Origin: Brachyhypopomus gauderio | Lineage: Eukaryota > Chordata > Actinopteri > Gymnotiformes > Hypopomidae | Direction of reading: 5' to 3' | Assembly: GCF_052324685.1 (NCBI RefSeq) | Contig: NW_027507056.1 | Location: 108,501 to 172,500, forward strand | DNA: 64,000 nucleotides | Shown here: in pieces, positions 23,892 through 36,737 of the stretch | Layout of the letters: each line of letters opens with the position of its first letter | Numbering within the stretch: position 1 is the stretch's first letter | Notes under the pieces: generated by a model | Databases searched by the model: none | The model's input: the letters and a program-made list of their open reading frames with translations, nothing else | Told to the model about the DNA's origin: nothing | Translations under genes and position numbers: made by a program

Positions 23892-24295
23892 TGAGTGTCT
23901 TGTTGGGCGTGTGGAAAGAGAGAGTGTGCTCTCTTCCTGCTAGCCAGTTTTAAATATGCTTCTCATGCCATTTGCAACTTTGTGCTGACAAACTTTAGCA
24001 GTCCTAACTGATCCTGAAATAGTCCCAGGAATTGAGTTACAAATGGCTGCTTCGTCGTTACAATGTGTTGGCATGGAAATGCAGTGGGGTCTCTTGCAGC
24101 GTAGAGGATTAACTTGCCTCTCTAATGTGATTTGTGATGAGACCTTATGCCACCAGTGGGGAGAGCTCGCACTCACAGGTGCTTCATCCAAAGATCTTCA
24201 TGCAACATAGCGATGTCTTGTTTCAGGTAAAAGAAAAAGTGCCACATTCTTTCATGGCCAGTCACTGGTTGCTCCGCCTTGCGCTAAAAGAGGGT

Positions 24296-24367
24296 CTCCC
24301 CGTCGGGGAATCGAACCCCGGTCTTCCGCGTGACAGGCGGAGATACTATCCACTATACTAACGAGGA
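24296..24367 (-). tRNA. tRNA-Asp-GTC: tRNA-Asp(GTC), unit 13
   Basis: Intact form. Confidence 0.98.
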
Positions 24368-25128
24368 CACGTGCTGTGTCTCGCAGTGATGCTGAGTCAG
24401 GTGACGTGCACTTGTCCCCTTGATTTTAAAGTACTCTGAATCATTGTGCCTGCAAGGAGGTGGTAAAAAGAACACATTGTGGTGATATTGACTCACTGTT
24501 GCCACTCCTCTTTTACCATCGTCAGTTTGTGGACTTATGATAGGAAAAACTCAAAGAATCTTGGTGACCTACAGGTTTGATTCATCTGCCTTCCTAGTTA
24601 AGTCATGCAAACCATTTGCTGCAAAATTGGCTTTAGCTACATTGGCAATTCATTTTGTCTTTGTATTCCAGTGCATTGTACCGAACTGCAATATCCATCT
24701 TAGATCAACTGAGATTTTGCATTTCTCTCTTTCCCACATGCAAGTTCTGAATTTCTTGGCACACATTACTGCTTTGCATCTACTAAAAGCACTCCAGAGA
24801 AAGCTTCACTTCATACCTTCATGAGGTAGGTGTCGTTTGTACTTGTATTTTGGTGGTATTTTTGTTTTTTTTTGTTTGTGTGCGTTGTTTGTCTACTCTT
24901 GGAACATCCTGTGATTGGTTAGGGTAGGATTAGAGTTTAATTACGTTGGCCTCAGATTCTGGTTAATTCCAGGCTTCTTGTGCTAACCTTGTTGTTTGTT
25001 AGCTGTTGTTGGCAGTAATTAGTTGCTGCAGGTGCACTTGCCGCCATGCTCCAAGGAGTGAATTGGGGGCGGATACATTTTTTCTCCAGCTTTGTTAGTT
25101 CTTCCTCAGCCTCGCTTCTTCTTTCCTA

Positions 25129-25201
25129 GCCTCGTTAGCGCAGTAGGTAGCGCGTCAGTCTCATAATCTGAAGGTCGTGAGTTCGACCCTCACACGGGGC
25201 A
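25129..25201 (+). tRNA. tRNA-Met-CAT: tRNA-Met(CAT), unit 14
   Basis: Intact body. Confidence 0.98.
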
Positions 25202-25784
25202 GCAGAAGCTTTTTGAAAAGATTGACGAGCCCCCAAAAGATGCTCAAACGCTCTTTCCTTATTCACTCGCATGCTGAGCACACCCCCTACCTGAAAATAG
25301 TATTGGCACATGACTCTTACAGGTCATCCCTAGTTGATTCAAGCTGTGCTTTTTCTTTTGTAAATTCGCGTGTACACAGCAAGTTGTGTTGCATCCAATT
25401 CAATTCTCTCCACTGACCGTTCAGTCAATACCTTGTTGGCGTCTGTATTGACACCTTTACTGAGACATCAAGCTGCCTCTTTGGAGCATGTTCGCTCCCA
25501 GATCAAACTGCAGTGTCGTGGTGCCAACACAGAATAATGGACCACGTCGGACACTTTTCACTTTTGATTCTTTTTGATTCACTTTTGATGACACGCTTTT
25601 GAATACCTGATCACTTGGAATTGGTACCAGCTTGAAGTTAATAGTGAGTAGACTTATGGAGATTCATTTATTTGAATTTTCTTCTCAAGCCATTTGCAAC
25701 TCAGAAGCAATGACACTTGTGCACTCATCATTGAGCTTGAGGAAGTCCAAGGAATTGATCTCTATGTTACTCTCGCTCCGCCGA

Positions 25785-25866
25785 GCTGCGATGGCCGAGA
25801 GGTTAAGGCGTTGGACTTGAAATCCAATGGGGTTTCCCCGCGCAGGTTCGACTCCTGCTTGCAGCG
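25785..25866 (+). tRNA. tRNA-Ser-TGA: tRNA-Ser(TGA), unit 14
   Basis: Intact body. Confidence 0.98.
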
Positions 25867-26270
25867 TGAGTGTCTTGTTGGGCGTGTGGAAAGAGAGAGT
25901 GTGCTCTCTTCCTGCTAGCCAGTTTTAAATATGCTTCTCATGCCATTTGCAACTTTGTGCTGCCAAACTTTAGCAGTCCTAACTGATCCTGAAATAGTCC
26001 CAGGAATTGAGTTACAAATGGCTGCTTCGTCGTTACAATGTGTTGGCATGGAAATGCAGTGGGGTCTCTTGCAGCGTAGAGGATTAACTTGCCTCTCTAA
26101 TGTGATTTGTGATGAGACCTTATGCCACCAGTGGGGAGAGCTCGCACTCACAGGTGCTTCATCCAAAGATCTTCATGCAACATAGCGATGTCTTGTTTCA
26201 GGTAAAAGAAAAAGTGCCACATTCTGTCATGGCCGGTCACTGGTTGCTCCGCCTTGCGCTAAAAGAGGGT

Positions 26271-26342
26271 CTCCCCGTCGGGGAATCGAACCCCGGTCTT
26301 CCGCGTGACAGGCGGAGATACTATCCACTATACTAACGAGGA
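26271..26342 (-). tRNA. tRNA-Asp-GTC: tRNA-Asp(GTC), unit 14
   Basis: Intact form; a T-to-G in the downstream spacer (CTGTCATGG, near 26226) marks this unit type. Confidence 0.98.
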
Positions 26343-27104
26343 CACGTGCTGTGTCTCGCAGTGATGCTGAGTCAGGTGACGTGCACTTGTCCCCTTGATT
26401 TTAAAGTACTCTGAATCATTGTGCCTGCAAGGAGGTGGTAAAAAGAACACATTGTGGTGATATTGACTCACTGTTGCCACTCCTCTTTTACCATCGTCAG
26501 TTTGTGGACTTATGATAGGAAAAACTCAAAGAATCTTGGTGACCTACAGGTTTGATTCATCTGCCTTCCTAGTTAAGTCATGCGAACCATTTGCTGCAAA
26601 ATTGGCTTTAGCTACATTGGCAATTCATTTTGTCTTCGTATTCCAGTGCATTGTACCGAACTGCAATATCCATCTTAGATCAACTGAGATTTTGCATTTC
26701 TCTCTTTCCCACATGCAAGTTCTGAATTTCTTGGCACACATTACTGCTTTGCATCTACTAAAAGCACTCCAGAGAAAGCTTCACTTCATACCTTCATGAG
26801 GTAGGTGTCGTTTGTACTTGTAGTTTGGTGGTATTTTTGTTTTTTTTTTGTTTGTGTGCGTTGTTTGTCTACTCTTGGAACATCCTGTGATTGGTTAGGG
26901 TAGGATTAGAGTTTAATTACGTTGGCCTCAGATTCTGGTTAATTCCAGGCTTCTTGTGCTAACCTTGTTGTTTGTTAGCTGTTGTTGGCAGTAATTAGTT
27001 GCTGCAGGTGCACTTGCCGCCATGCTCCAAGGAGTGAATTGGGGGCGGATACATTTTTTCTCCAGCTTTGTTAGTTCTTCCTCAGCCTCGCTTCTTCTTT
27101 CCTA

Positions 27105-27177
27105 GCCTCGTTAGCGCAGTAGGTAGCGCGTCAGTCTCATAATCTGAAGGTCGTGAGTTCGACCCTCACACGGGGCA
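27105..27177 (+). tRNA. tRNA-Met-CAT: tRNA-Met(CAT), unit 15
   Basis: Intact body. Confidence 0.98.
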
Positions 27178-27758
27178 GCAGAAGCTTTTTGAAAAGATTG
27201 ACGAGCCCCCAAAAGATGCTCAAACGCTCTTTCCTTATTCACTCGCATGCTGAGCACACCCCCTACCTGAAAATAGTATTGGCACATGACTCTTACAGGT
27301 CATCCCTAGTTGATTCAAGCTGTGCTTTTTCTTTTGTAAATTCGCGTGTACACAGCAAGTTGTGTTGCATCCAATTCAATTCTCTCCACTGACCGTTCAG
27401 TCAATACCTTGATGGCGTCTGTATTGACACCTCTACTGAGACATCAAGCTGCCTCTTTGGAGCATGTTCGCTCCCAGATCAAACTGCAGTGTCGTGGTGC
27501 CAACACAGAATAATGGACCACGTCGGACACTTTTCACTTTTGATTCTTTTTGATTCACTTTTGATGACACGCTTTTGAATACCTGATCACCTGGAATTGG
27601 TACCAGCATGAAGTTAATAGTGAGTAGACTTATGGAGATTCATTTATTTGAATTTTCTTCTCAAGCCATTTGCAACTCAGAAGCAATGACACTTGTGCAC
27701 TCATCATTGAGCTTGAGGAAGTCCAAGGAATTGATCTCTGTTACTCTCGCTCCGCCGA

Positions 27759-27840
27759 GCTGCGATGGCCGAGAGGTTAAGGCGTTGGACTTGAAATCCA
27801 ATGGGGTTTCCCCGCGCAGGTTCGACTCCTGCTTGCAGCG
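27759..27840 (+). tRNA. tRNA-Ser-TGA: tRNA-Ser(TGA), unit 15
   Basis: Intact body. The 5' flank lost 2 bp (GATCTCTGTTACTC), also in units 20 and 22. Confidence 0.98.
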
Positions 27841-28244
27841 TGAGTGTCTTGTTGGGCGTGTGGAAAGAGAGAGTGTGCTCTCTTCCTGCTAGCCAGTTTT
27901 AAATATGCTTCTCATGCCATTTGCAACTTTGTGCTGACAAACTTTAGCAGTCCTAACTGATCCTGAAATAGTCCCAGGAATTGAGTTACAAATGGCTGCT
28001 TCGTCGTTACAATGTGTTGGCATGGAAATGCAGTGGGGTCTCTTGCAGCGTAGAGGATTAACTTGCCTCTCTAATGTGATTTGTGATGAGACCTTATGCC
28101 ACCAGTGGGGAGAGCTCGCACTCACAGGTGCTTCATCCAAAGATCTTCATGCAACATAGCGATGTCTTGTTTCAGGTAAAAGAAAAAGTGCCACATTCTT
28201 TCATGGCCAGTCACTGGTTGCTCCGCCTTGCGCTAAAAGAGGGT

Positions 28245-28316
28245 CTCCCCGTCGGGGAATCGAACCCCGGTCTTCCGCGTGACAGGCGGAGATACTATCC
28301 ACTATACTAACGAGGA
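28245..28316 (-). tRNA. tRNA-Asp-GTC: tRNA-Asp(GTC), unit 15
   Basis: Intact form. Confidence 0.98.
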
Positions 28317-29077
28317 CACGTGCTGTGTCTCGCAGTGATGCTGAGTCAGGTGACGTGCACTTGTCCCCTTGATTTTAAAGTACTCTGAATCATTGTGCCT
28401 GCAAGGAGGTGGTAAAAAGAACACATTGTGGTGATATTGACTCACTGTTGCCACTCCTCTTTTACCATCGTCAGTTTGTGGACTTATGATAGGAAAAACT
28501 CAAAGAATCTTGGTGACCTACAGGTTTGATTCATCTGCCTTCCTAGTTAAGTCATGCAAACCATTTGCTGCAAAATTGGCTTTAGCTACATTGGCAATTC
28601 ATTTTGTCTTCGTATTCCAGTGCATTGTACCGAACTGCAATATCCATCTTAGATCAACTGAGATTTTGCATTTCTCTCTTTCCCACATGCAAGTTCTGAA
28701 TTTCTTGGCACACATTACTGCTTTGCATCTACTAAAAGCACTCCAGAGAAAGCTTCACTTCATACCTTCATGAGGTAGGTGTCGTTTGTACTTGTATTTT
28801 GGTGGTATTTTTGTTTTTTTTTGTTTGTGTGCGTTGTTTGTCTACTCTTGGAACATCCTGTGATTGGTTAGGGTAGGATTAGAGTTTAATTACGTTGGCC
28901 TCAGATTCTGGTTAATTCCAGGCTTCTTGTGCTAACCTTGTTGTTTGTTAGCTGTTGTTGGCAGTAATTAGTTGCTGCAGGTGCACTTGCCGCCATGCTC
29001 CAAGGAGTGAATTGGGGGCGGATACATTTTTTCTCCAGCTTTGTTAGTTCTTCCTCAGCCTCGCTTCTTCTTTCCTA

Positions 29078-29150
29078 GCCTCGTTAGCGCAGTAGGTAGC
29101 GCGTCAGTCTCATAATCTGAAGGTCGTGAGTTCGACCCTCACACGGGGCA
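29078..29150 (+). tRNA. tRNA-Met-CAT: tRNA-Met(CAT), unit 16
   Basis: Intact body. Confidence 0.98.
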
Positions 29151-29733
29151 GCAGAAGCTTTTTGAAAAGATTGACGAGCCCCCAAAAGATGCTCAAACGC
29201 TCTTTCCTTATTCACTCGCATGCTGAGCACACCCCCTACCTGAAAATAGTATTGGCACATGACTCTTACAGGTCATCCCTAGTTGATTCAAGCTGTGCTT
29301 TTTCTTTTGTAAATTCGCGTGTACACAGCAAGTTGTGTTGCATCCAATTCAATTCTCTCCACTGACCGTTCAGTCAATACCTTGTTGGCGTCTGTATTGA
29401 CACCTTTACTGAGACATCAAGCTGCCTCTTTGGAGCATGTTCGCTCCCAGATCAAACTGCAGTGTCGTGGTGCCAACACAGAATAATGGACCACGTCGGA
29501 CACTTTTCACTTTTGATTCTTTTTGATTCACTTTTGATGACACGCTTTTGAATACCTGATCACTTGGAATTGGTACCAGCTTGAAGTTAATAGTGAGTAG
29601 ACTTATGGAGATTCATTTATTTGAATTTTCTTCTCAAGCCATTTGCAACTCAGAAGCAATGACACTTGTGCACTCATCATTGAGCTTGAGGAAGTCCAAG
29701 GAATTGATCTCTATGTTACTCTCGCTCCGCCGA

Positions 29734-29815
29734 GCTGCGATGGCCGAGAGGTTAAGGCGTTGGACTTGAAATCCAATGGGGTTTCCCCGCGCAGGTTCGA
29801 CTCCTGCTTGCAGCG
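29734..29815 (+). tRNA. tRNA-Ser-TGA: tRNA-Ser(TGA), unit 16
   Basis: Intact body. Confidence 0.98.
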
Positions 29816-30219
29816 TGAGTGTCTTGTTGGGCGTGTGGAAAGAGAGAGTGTGCTCTCTTCCTGCTAGCCAGTTTTAAATATGCTTCTCATGCCATTTGCA
29901 ACTTTGTGCTGCCAAACTTTAGCAGTCCTAACTGATCCTGAAATAGTCCCAGGAATTGAGTTACAAATGGCTGCTTCGTCGTTACAATGTGTTGGCATGG
30001 AAATGCAGTGGGGTCTCTTGCAGCGTAGAGGATTAACTTGCCTCTCTAATGTGATTTGTGATGAGACCTTATGCCACCAGTGGGGAGAGCTCGCACTCAC
30101 AGGTGCTTCATCCAAAGATCTTCATGCAACATAGCGATGTCTTGTTTCAGGTAAAAGAAAAAGTGCCACATTCTGTCATGGCCGGTCACTGGTTGCTCCG
30201 CCTTGCGCTAAAAGAGGGT

Positions 30220-30291
30220 CTCCCCGTCGGGGAATCGAACCCCGGTCTTCCGCGTGACAGGCGGAGATACTATCCACTATACTAACGAGGA
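30220..30291 (-). tRNA. tRNA-Asp-GTC: tRNA-Asp(GTC), unit 16
   Basis: Intact form. Confidence 0.98.
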
Positions 30292-30737
30292 CACGTGCTG
30301 TGTCTCGCAGTGATGCTGAGTCAGGTGACGTGCACTTGTCCCCTTGATTTTAAAGTACTCTGAATCATTGTGCCTGCAAGGAGGTGGTAAAAAGAACACA
30401 TTGTGGTGATATTGACTCACTGTTGCCACTCCTCTTTTACCATCGTCAGTTTGTGGACTTATGATAGGAAAAACTCAAAGAATCTTGGTGACCTACAGGT
30501 TTGATTCATCTGCCTTCCTAGTTAAGTCATGCAAACCATTTGCTGCAAAATTGGCTTTAGCTACATTGGCAAATCATTTTGTCTTTGTATTCCAGTGCAT
30601 TGTACCGAACTGCAATATCCATCTTAGATCAACTGAGATTTTGCATTTCTCTCTTTCCCACATGCAAGTTCTGAATTTCTTGGCACACATTACTGCTTTG
30701 CATCTAGTTCTTCCTCAGCCTCGCTTCTTCTTTCCTA

Positions 30738-30810
30738 GCCTCGTTAGCGCAGTAGGTAGCGCGTCAGTCTCATAATCTGAAGGTCGTGAGTTCGACCCTC
30801 ACACGGGGCA
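30738..30810 (+). tRNA. tRNA-Met-CAT: tRNA-Met(CAT), unit 17 (short unit)
   Basis: Intact body; last of the five short units. Confidence 0.98.
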
Positions 30811-31393
30811 GCAGAAGCTTTTTGAAAAGATTGACGAGCCCCCAAAAGATGCTCAAACGCTCTTTCCTTATTCACTCGCATGCTGAGCACACCCCCTACC
30901 TGAAAATAGTATTGGCACATGACTCTTACAGGTCATCCCTAGTTGATTCAAGCTGTGCTTTTTCTTTTGTAAATTCGCGTGTACACAGCAAGTTGTGTTG
31001 CATCCAATTCAATTCTCTCCACTGACCGTTCAGTCAATACCTTGATGGCGTCTGTATTGACACCTCTACTGAGACATCAAGCTGCCTCTTTGGAGCATGT
31101 TCGCTCCCAGATCAAACTGCAGTGTCGTGGTGCCAACACAGAATAATGGACCACGTCGGACACTTTTCACTTTTGATTCTTTTTGATTCACTTTTGATGA
31201 CACGCTTTTGAATACCTGATCACCTGGAATTGGTACCAGCTTGAAGTTAATAGTGAGTAGACTTATGGAGATTCATTTATTTGAATTTTCTTCTCAAGCC
31301 ATTTGCAACTCAGAAGCAATGACACTTGTGCACTCATCATTGAGCTTGAGTAAGTCCAAGGAATTGATCTCTATGTTACTCTCACTCCGCCGA

Positions 31394-31475
31394 GCTGCGA
31401 TGGCCGAGAGGTTAAGGCGTTGGACTTGAAATCCAATGGGGTTTCCCCGCGCAGGTTCGACTCCTGCTTGCAGCG
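31394..31475 (+). tRNA. tRNA-Ser-TGA: tRNA-Ser(TGA), unit 17
   Basis: Intact body. Confidence 0.98.
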
Positions 31476-31879
31476 TGAGTGTCTTGTTGGGCGTGTGGAA
31501 AGAGAGAGTGTGCTCTCTTCCTGCTAGCCAGTTTTAAATATGCTTCTCATGCCATTTGCAACTTTGTGCTGCCAAACTTTAGCAGTCCTAACTGATCCTG
31601 AAATAGTCCCAGGAATTGAGTTACAAATGGCTGCTTCGTCGTTACAATGTGTTGGCATGGAAATGCAGTGGGGTCTCTTGCAGCGTAGAGGATTAACTTG
31701 CCTCTCTAATGTGATTTGTGATGAGACCTTATGCCACCAGTGGGGAGAGCTTGCACTCACAGGTGCTTCATCCAAAGATCTTCATGCAACATAGCGATGT
31801 CTTGTTTCAGGTAAAAGAAAAAGTGCCACATTCTTTCATGGCCGGTCACTGGTTGCTCCGCCTTGCGCTAAAAGAGGGT

Positions 31880-31951
31880 CTCCCCGTCGGGGAATCGAAC
31901 CCCGGTCTTCCGCGTGACAGGCGGAGATACTATCCACTATACTAACGAGGA
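31880..31951 (-). tRNA. tRNA-Asp-GTC: tRNA-Asp(GTC), unit 17
   Basis: Intact form. Confidence 0.98.
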
Positions 31952-32713
31952 CACGTGCTGTGTCTCGCAGTGATGCTGAGTCAGGTGACGTGCACTTGTC
32001 CCCTTGATTTTAAAGTACTCTGAATCATTGTGCCTGCAAGGAGATGGTAAAAAGAACACATTGTGGTGATATTGACTCACTGTTGCCACTCCTCTTTTAC
32101 CATCGTCAGTTTGTGGACTTATGATAGGAAAAACTCAAAGAATCTTGGTGACCTACAGGTTTGATTCATCTGCCTTCCTAGTTAAGTCATGCGAACCATT
32201 TGCTGCAAAATTGGCTTTAGCTACATTGGCAATTCATTTTGTCTTCGTATTCCAGTGCATTGTACCGAACTGCAATATCCATCTTAGATCAACTGAGATT
32301 TTGCATTTCTCTCTTTCCCACATGCAAGTTCTGAATTTCTTGGCACACATTACTGCTTTGCATCTACTAAAAGCACTCCAGAGAAAGCTTCACTTCATAC
32401 CTTCATGAGGTAGCTGTCGTTTGTACTTGTATTTTGGTGGTATTTTTGTTTTTTTTTTGTTTGTGTGCGTTGTTTGTCTACTCTTGGAACATCCTGTGAT
32501 TGGTTAGGGTAGGATTAGAGTTTAATTACGTTGGCCTCAGATTCTGGTTAATTCCAGGCTTCTTGTGCTAACCTTGTTGTTTGTTAGCTGTTGTTGGCAG
32601 TAATTAGTTGCTGCAGGTGCACTTGCCGCCATGCTCCAAGGAGTGAATTGGGGGCGGATACATTTTTTCTCCAGCTTTGTTAGTTCTTCCTCAGCCTTGC
32701 TTCTTCTTTCCTA

Positions 32714-32786
32714 GCCTCGTTAGCGCAGTAGGTAGCGCGTCAGTCTCATAATCTGAAGTTCGTGAGTTCGACCATCACACGGGGTA
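32714..32786 (+). tRNA. tRNA-Met-CAT: tRNA-Met(CAT), unit 18, probably defective
   Basis: Third copy of the C61A/C72T/variable-loop variant. A C-to-T in the 5' flank (CAGCCTTGC) is private to this unit. Confidence 0.9.
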
Positions 32787-33369
32787 GCAGAAGCTTTTTG
32801 AAAAGATTGACGAGCCCCCAAAAGATGCTCAAACGCTCTTTCCTTATTCACTCGCATGCTGAGCACACCCCCTACCTGAAAATAGTATTGGCACATGACT
32901 CTTACAGGTCATCCCTAGTTGATTCAAGCTGTGCTTTTTCTTTTGTAAATTCGCGTGTACACAGCAAGTTGTGTTGCATCCAATTCAATTCTCTCCACTG
33001 ACCGTTCAGTCAATACCTTGATGGCGTCTGTATTGACACCTCTACTGAGACATCAAGCTGCCTCTTTGGAGCATGTTCGCTCCCAGATCAAACTGCAGTG
33101 TCGTGGTGCCAACACAGAATAATGGACCACGTCGGACACTTTTCACTTTTGATTCTTTTTGATTCACTTTTGATGACACGCTTTTGAATACCTGATCACC
33201 TGGAATTGGTACCAGCATGAAGTTAATAGTGAGTAGACTTATGGAGATTCATTTATTTGAATTTTCTTCTCAAGCCATTTGCAACTCAGAAGCAATGACA
33301 CTTGTGCACTCATCATTGAGCTTGAGGAAGTCCAAGGAATTGATCTCTATGTTACTCTCCCTCCGCCGA

Positions 33370-33451
33370 GCTGCGATGGCCGAGAGGTTAAGGCGTTGGA
33401 CTTGAAATCCAATGGGGTTTCCCCGCGCAGGTTCGACTCCTGCTTGCAGCG
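33370..33451 (+). tRNA. tRNA-Ser-TGA: tRNA-Ser(TGA), unit 18
   Basis: Intact body. Confidence 0.98.
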
Positions 33452-33855
33452 TGAGTGTCTTGTTGGGCGTGTGGAAAGAGAGAGTGTGCTCTCTTCCTGC
33501 TAGCCAGTTTTAAATATGCTTCTCATGCCATTTGCAACTTTGTGCTGACAAACTTTAGCAGTCCTAACTGATCCTGAAATAGTCCCAGGAATTGAGTTAC
33601 AAATGGCTGCTTCGTCGTTACAATGTGTTGGCATGGAAATGCAGTGGGGTCTCTTGCAGCGTAGAGGATTAACTTGCCTCTCTAATGTGATTTGTGATGA
33701 GACCTTATGCCACCAGTGGGGAGAGCTCGCACTCACAGGTGCTTCATCCAAAGATCTTCATGCAACATAGCGATGTCTTGTTTCAGGTAAAAGAAAAAGT
33801 GCCACATTCTTTCATGGCCAGTCACTGGTTGCTCCGCCTTGCGCTAAAAGAGGGT

Positions 33856-33927
33856 CTCCCCGTCGGGGAATCGAACCCCGGTCTTCCGCGTGACAGGCGG
33901 AGATACTATCCACTATACTAACGAGGA
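33856..33927 (-). tRNA. tRNA-Asp-GTC: tRNA-Asp(GTC), unit 18
   Basis: Intact form. Confidence 0.98.
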
Positions 33928-34688
33928 CACGTGCTGTGTCTCGCAGTGATGCTGAGTCAGGTGACGTGCACTTGTCCCCTTGATTTTAAAGTACTCTGAA
34001 TCATTGTGCCTGCAAGGAGGTGGTAAAAAGAACACATTGTGGTGATATTGACTCACTGTTGCCACTCCTCTTTTACCATCGTCAGTTTGTGGACTTATGA
34101 TAGGAAAAACTCAAAGAATCTTGGTGACCTACAGGTTTGATTCATCTGCCTTCCTAGTTAAGTCATGCAAACCATTTGCTGCAAAATTGGCTTTAGCTAC
34201 ATTGGCAATTCATTTTGTCTTTGTATTCCAGTGCATTGTACCGAACTGCAATATCCATCTTAGATCAACTGAGATTTTGCATTTCTCTCTTTCCCACATG
34301 CAAGTTCTGAATTTCTTGGCACACATTACTGCTTTGCATCTACTAAAAGCACTCCAGAGAAAGCTTCACTTCATACCTTCATGAGGTAGGTGTCGTTTGT
34401 ACTTGTATTTTGGTGGTATTTTTGTTTTTTTTTGTTTGTGTGCGTTGTTTGTCTACTCTTGGAACATCCTGTGATTGGTTAGGGTAGGATTAGAGTTTAA
34501 TTACGTTGGCCTCAGATTCTGGTTAATTCCAGGCTTCTTGTGCTAACCTTGTTGTTTGTTAGCTGTTGTTGGCAGTAATTAGTTGCTGCAGGTGCACTTG
34601 CCGCCATGCTCCAAGGAGTGAATTGGGGGCGGATACATTTTTTCTCCAGCTTTGTTAGTTCTTCCTCAGCCTCGCTTCTTCTTTCCTA

Positions 34689-34761
34689 GCCTCGTTAGCG
34701 CAGTAGGTAGCGCGTCAGTCTCATAATCTGAAGGTCGTGAGTTCGACCCTCACACGGGGCA
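34689..34761 (+). tRNA. tRNA-Met-CAT: tRNA-Met(CAT), unit 19
   Basis: Intact body. Confidence 0.98.
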
Positions 34762-35344
34762 GCAGAAGCTTTTTGAAAAGATTGACGAGCCCCCAAAAGA
34801 TGCTCAAACGCTCTTTCCTTATTCACTCGCATGCTGAGCACACCCCCTACCTGAAAATAGTATTGGCACATGACTCTTACAGGTCATCCCTAGTTGATTC
34901 AAGCTGTGCTTTTTCTTTTGTAAATTCGCGTGTACACAGCAAGTTGTGTTGCATCCAATTCAATTCTCTCCACTGACCGTTCAGTCAATACCTTGTTGGC
35001 GTCTGTATTGACACCTTTACTGAGACATCAAGCTGCCTCTTTGGAGCATGTTCGCTCCCAGATCAAACTGCAGTGTCGTGGTGCCAACACAGAATAATGG
35101 ACCACGTCGGACACTTTTCACTTTTGATTCTTTTTGATTCACTTTTGATGACACGCTTTTGAATACCTGATCACTTGGAATTGGTACCAGCTTGAAGTTA
35201 ATAGTGAGTAGACTTATGGAGATTCATTTATTTGAATTTTCTTCTCAAGCCATTTGCAACTCAGAAGCAATGACACTTGTGCACTCATCATTGAGCTTGA
35301 GGAAGTCCAAGGAATTGATCTCTATGTTACTCTCGCTCCGCCGA

Positions 35345-35426
35345 GCTGCGATGGCCGAGAGGTTAAGGCGTTGGACTTGAAATCCAATGGGGTTTCCCCG
35401 CGCAGGTTCGACTCCTGCTTGCAGCG
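35345..35426 (+). tRNA. tRNA-Ser-TGA: tRNA-Ser(TGA), unit 19
   Basis: Intact body. Confidence 0.98.
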
Positions 35427-35830
35427 TGAGTGTCTTGTTGGGCGTGTGGAAAGAGAGAGTGTGCTCTCTTCCTGCTAGCCAGTTTTAAATATGCTTCTCA
35501 TGCCATTTGCAACTTTGTGCTGCCAAACTTTAGCAGTCCTAACTGATCCTGAAATAGTCCCAGGAATTGAGTTACAAATGGCTGCTTCGTCGTTACAATG
35601 TGTTGGCATGGAAATGCAGTGGGGTCTCTTGCAGCGTAGAGGATTAACTTGCCTCTCTAATGTGATTTGTGATGAGACCTTATGCCACCAGTGGGGAGAG
35701 CTCGCACTCACAGGTGCTTCATCCAAAGATCTTCATGCAACATAGCGATGTCTTGTTTCAGGTAAAAGAAAAAGTGCCACATTCTGTCATGGCCGGTCAC
35801 TGGTTGCTCCGCCTTGCGCTAAAAGAGGGT

Positions 35831-35902
35831 CTCCCCGTCGGGGAATCGAACCCCGGTCTTCCGCGTGACAGGCGGAGATACTATCCACTATACTAACGAG
35901 GA
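35831..35902 (-). tRNA. tRNA-Asp-GTC: tRNA-Asp(GTC), unit 19
   Basis: Intact form. Confidence 0.98.
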
Positions 35903-36664
35903 CACGTGCTGTGTCTCGCAGTGATGCTGAGTCAGGTGACGTGCACTTGTCCCCTTGATTTTAAAGTACTCTGAATCATTGTGCCTGCAAGGAGGTGGTA
36001 AAAAGAACACATTGTGGTGATATTGACTCACTGTTGCCACTCCTCTTTTACCATCGTCAGTTTGTGGACTTATGATAGGAAAAACTCAAAGAATCTTGGT
36101 GACCTACAGGTTTGATTCATCTGCCTTCCTAGTTAAGTCATGCGAACCATTTGCTGCAAAATTGGCTTTAGCTACATTGGCAATTCATTTTGTCTTCGTA
36201 TTCCAGTGCATTGTACCGAACTGCAATATCCATCTTAGATCAACTGAGATTTTGCATTTCTCTCTTTCCCACATGCAAGTTCTGAATTTCTTGGCACACA
36301 TTACTGCTTTGCATCTACTAAAAGCACTCCAGAGAAAGCTTCACTTCATACCTTCATGAGGTAGGTGTCGTTTGTACTTGTAGTTTGGTGGTATTTTTGT
36401 TTTTTTTTTGTTTGTGTGCGTTGTTTGTCTACTCTTGGAACATCCTGTGATTGGTTAGGGTAGGATTAGAGTTTAATTACGTTGGCCTCAGATTCTGGTT
36501 AATTCCAGGCTTCTTGTGCTAACCTTGTTGTTTGTTAGCTGTTGTTGGCAGTAATTAGTTGCTGCAGGTGCACTTGCCGCCATGCTCCAAGGAGTGAATT
36601 GGGGGCGGATACATTTTTTCTCCAGCTTTGTTAGTTCTTCCTCAGCCTCGCTTCTTCTTTCCTA

Positions 36665-36737
36665 GCCTCGTTAGCGCAGTAGGTAGCGCGTCAGTCTCAT
36701 AATCTGAAGGTCGTGAGTTCGACCCTCACACGGGGCA
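36665..36737 (+). tRNA. tRNA-Met-CAT: tRNA-Met(CAT), unit 20
   Basis: Intact body. Confidence 0.98.

Larger units (their letters stand above)
13835..24428 (+). repeat. Higher-order duplication, short-short-long block (5297 bp) x2
   Basis: Units 8-10 (13835-19131) and 11-13 (19132-24428) repeat the order short, short, long at exactly 5297 bp. They share variants: an extra T in the T-run after Met, Ser G26A in the first unit, GGCAAATCATT in the second, and damaged Met plus TGCTGACAAAC in the third. Confidence 0.85.
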
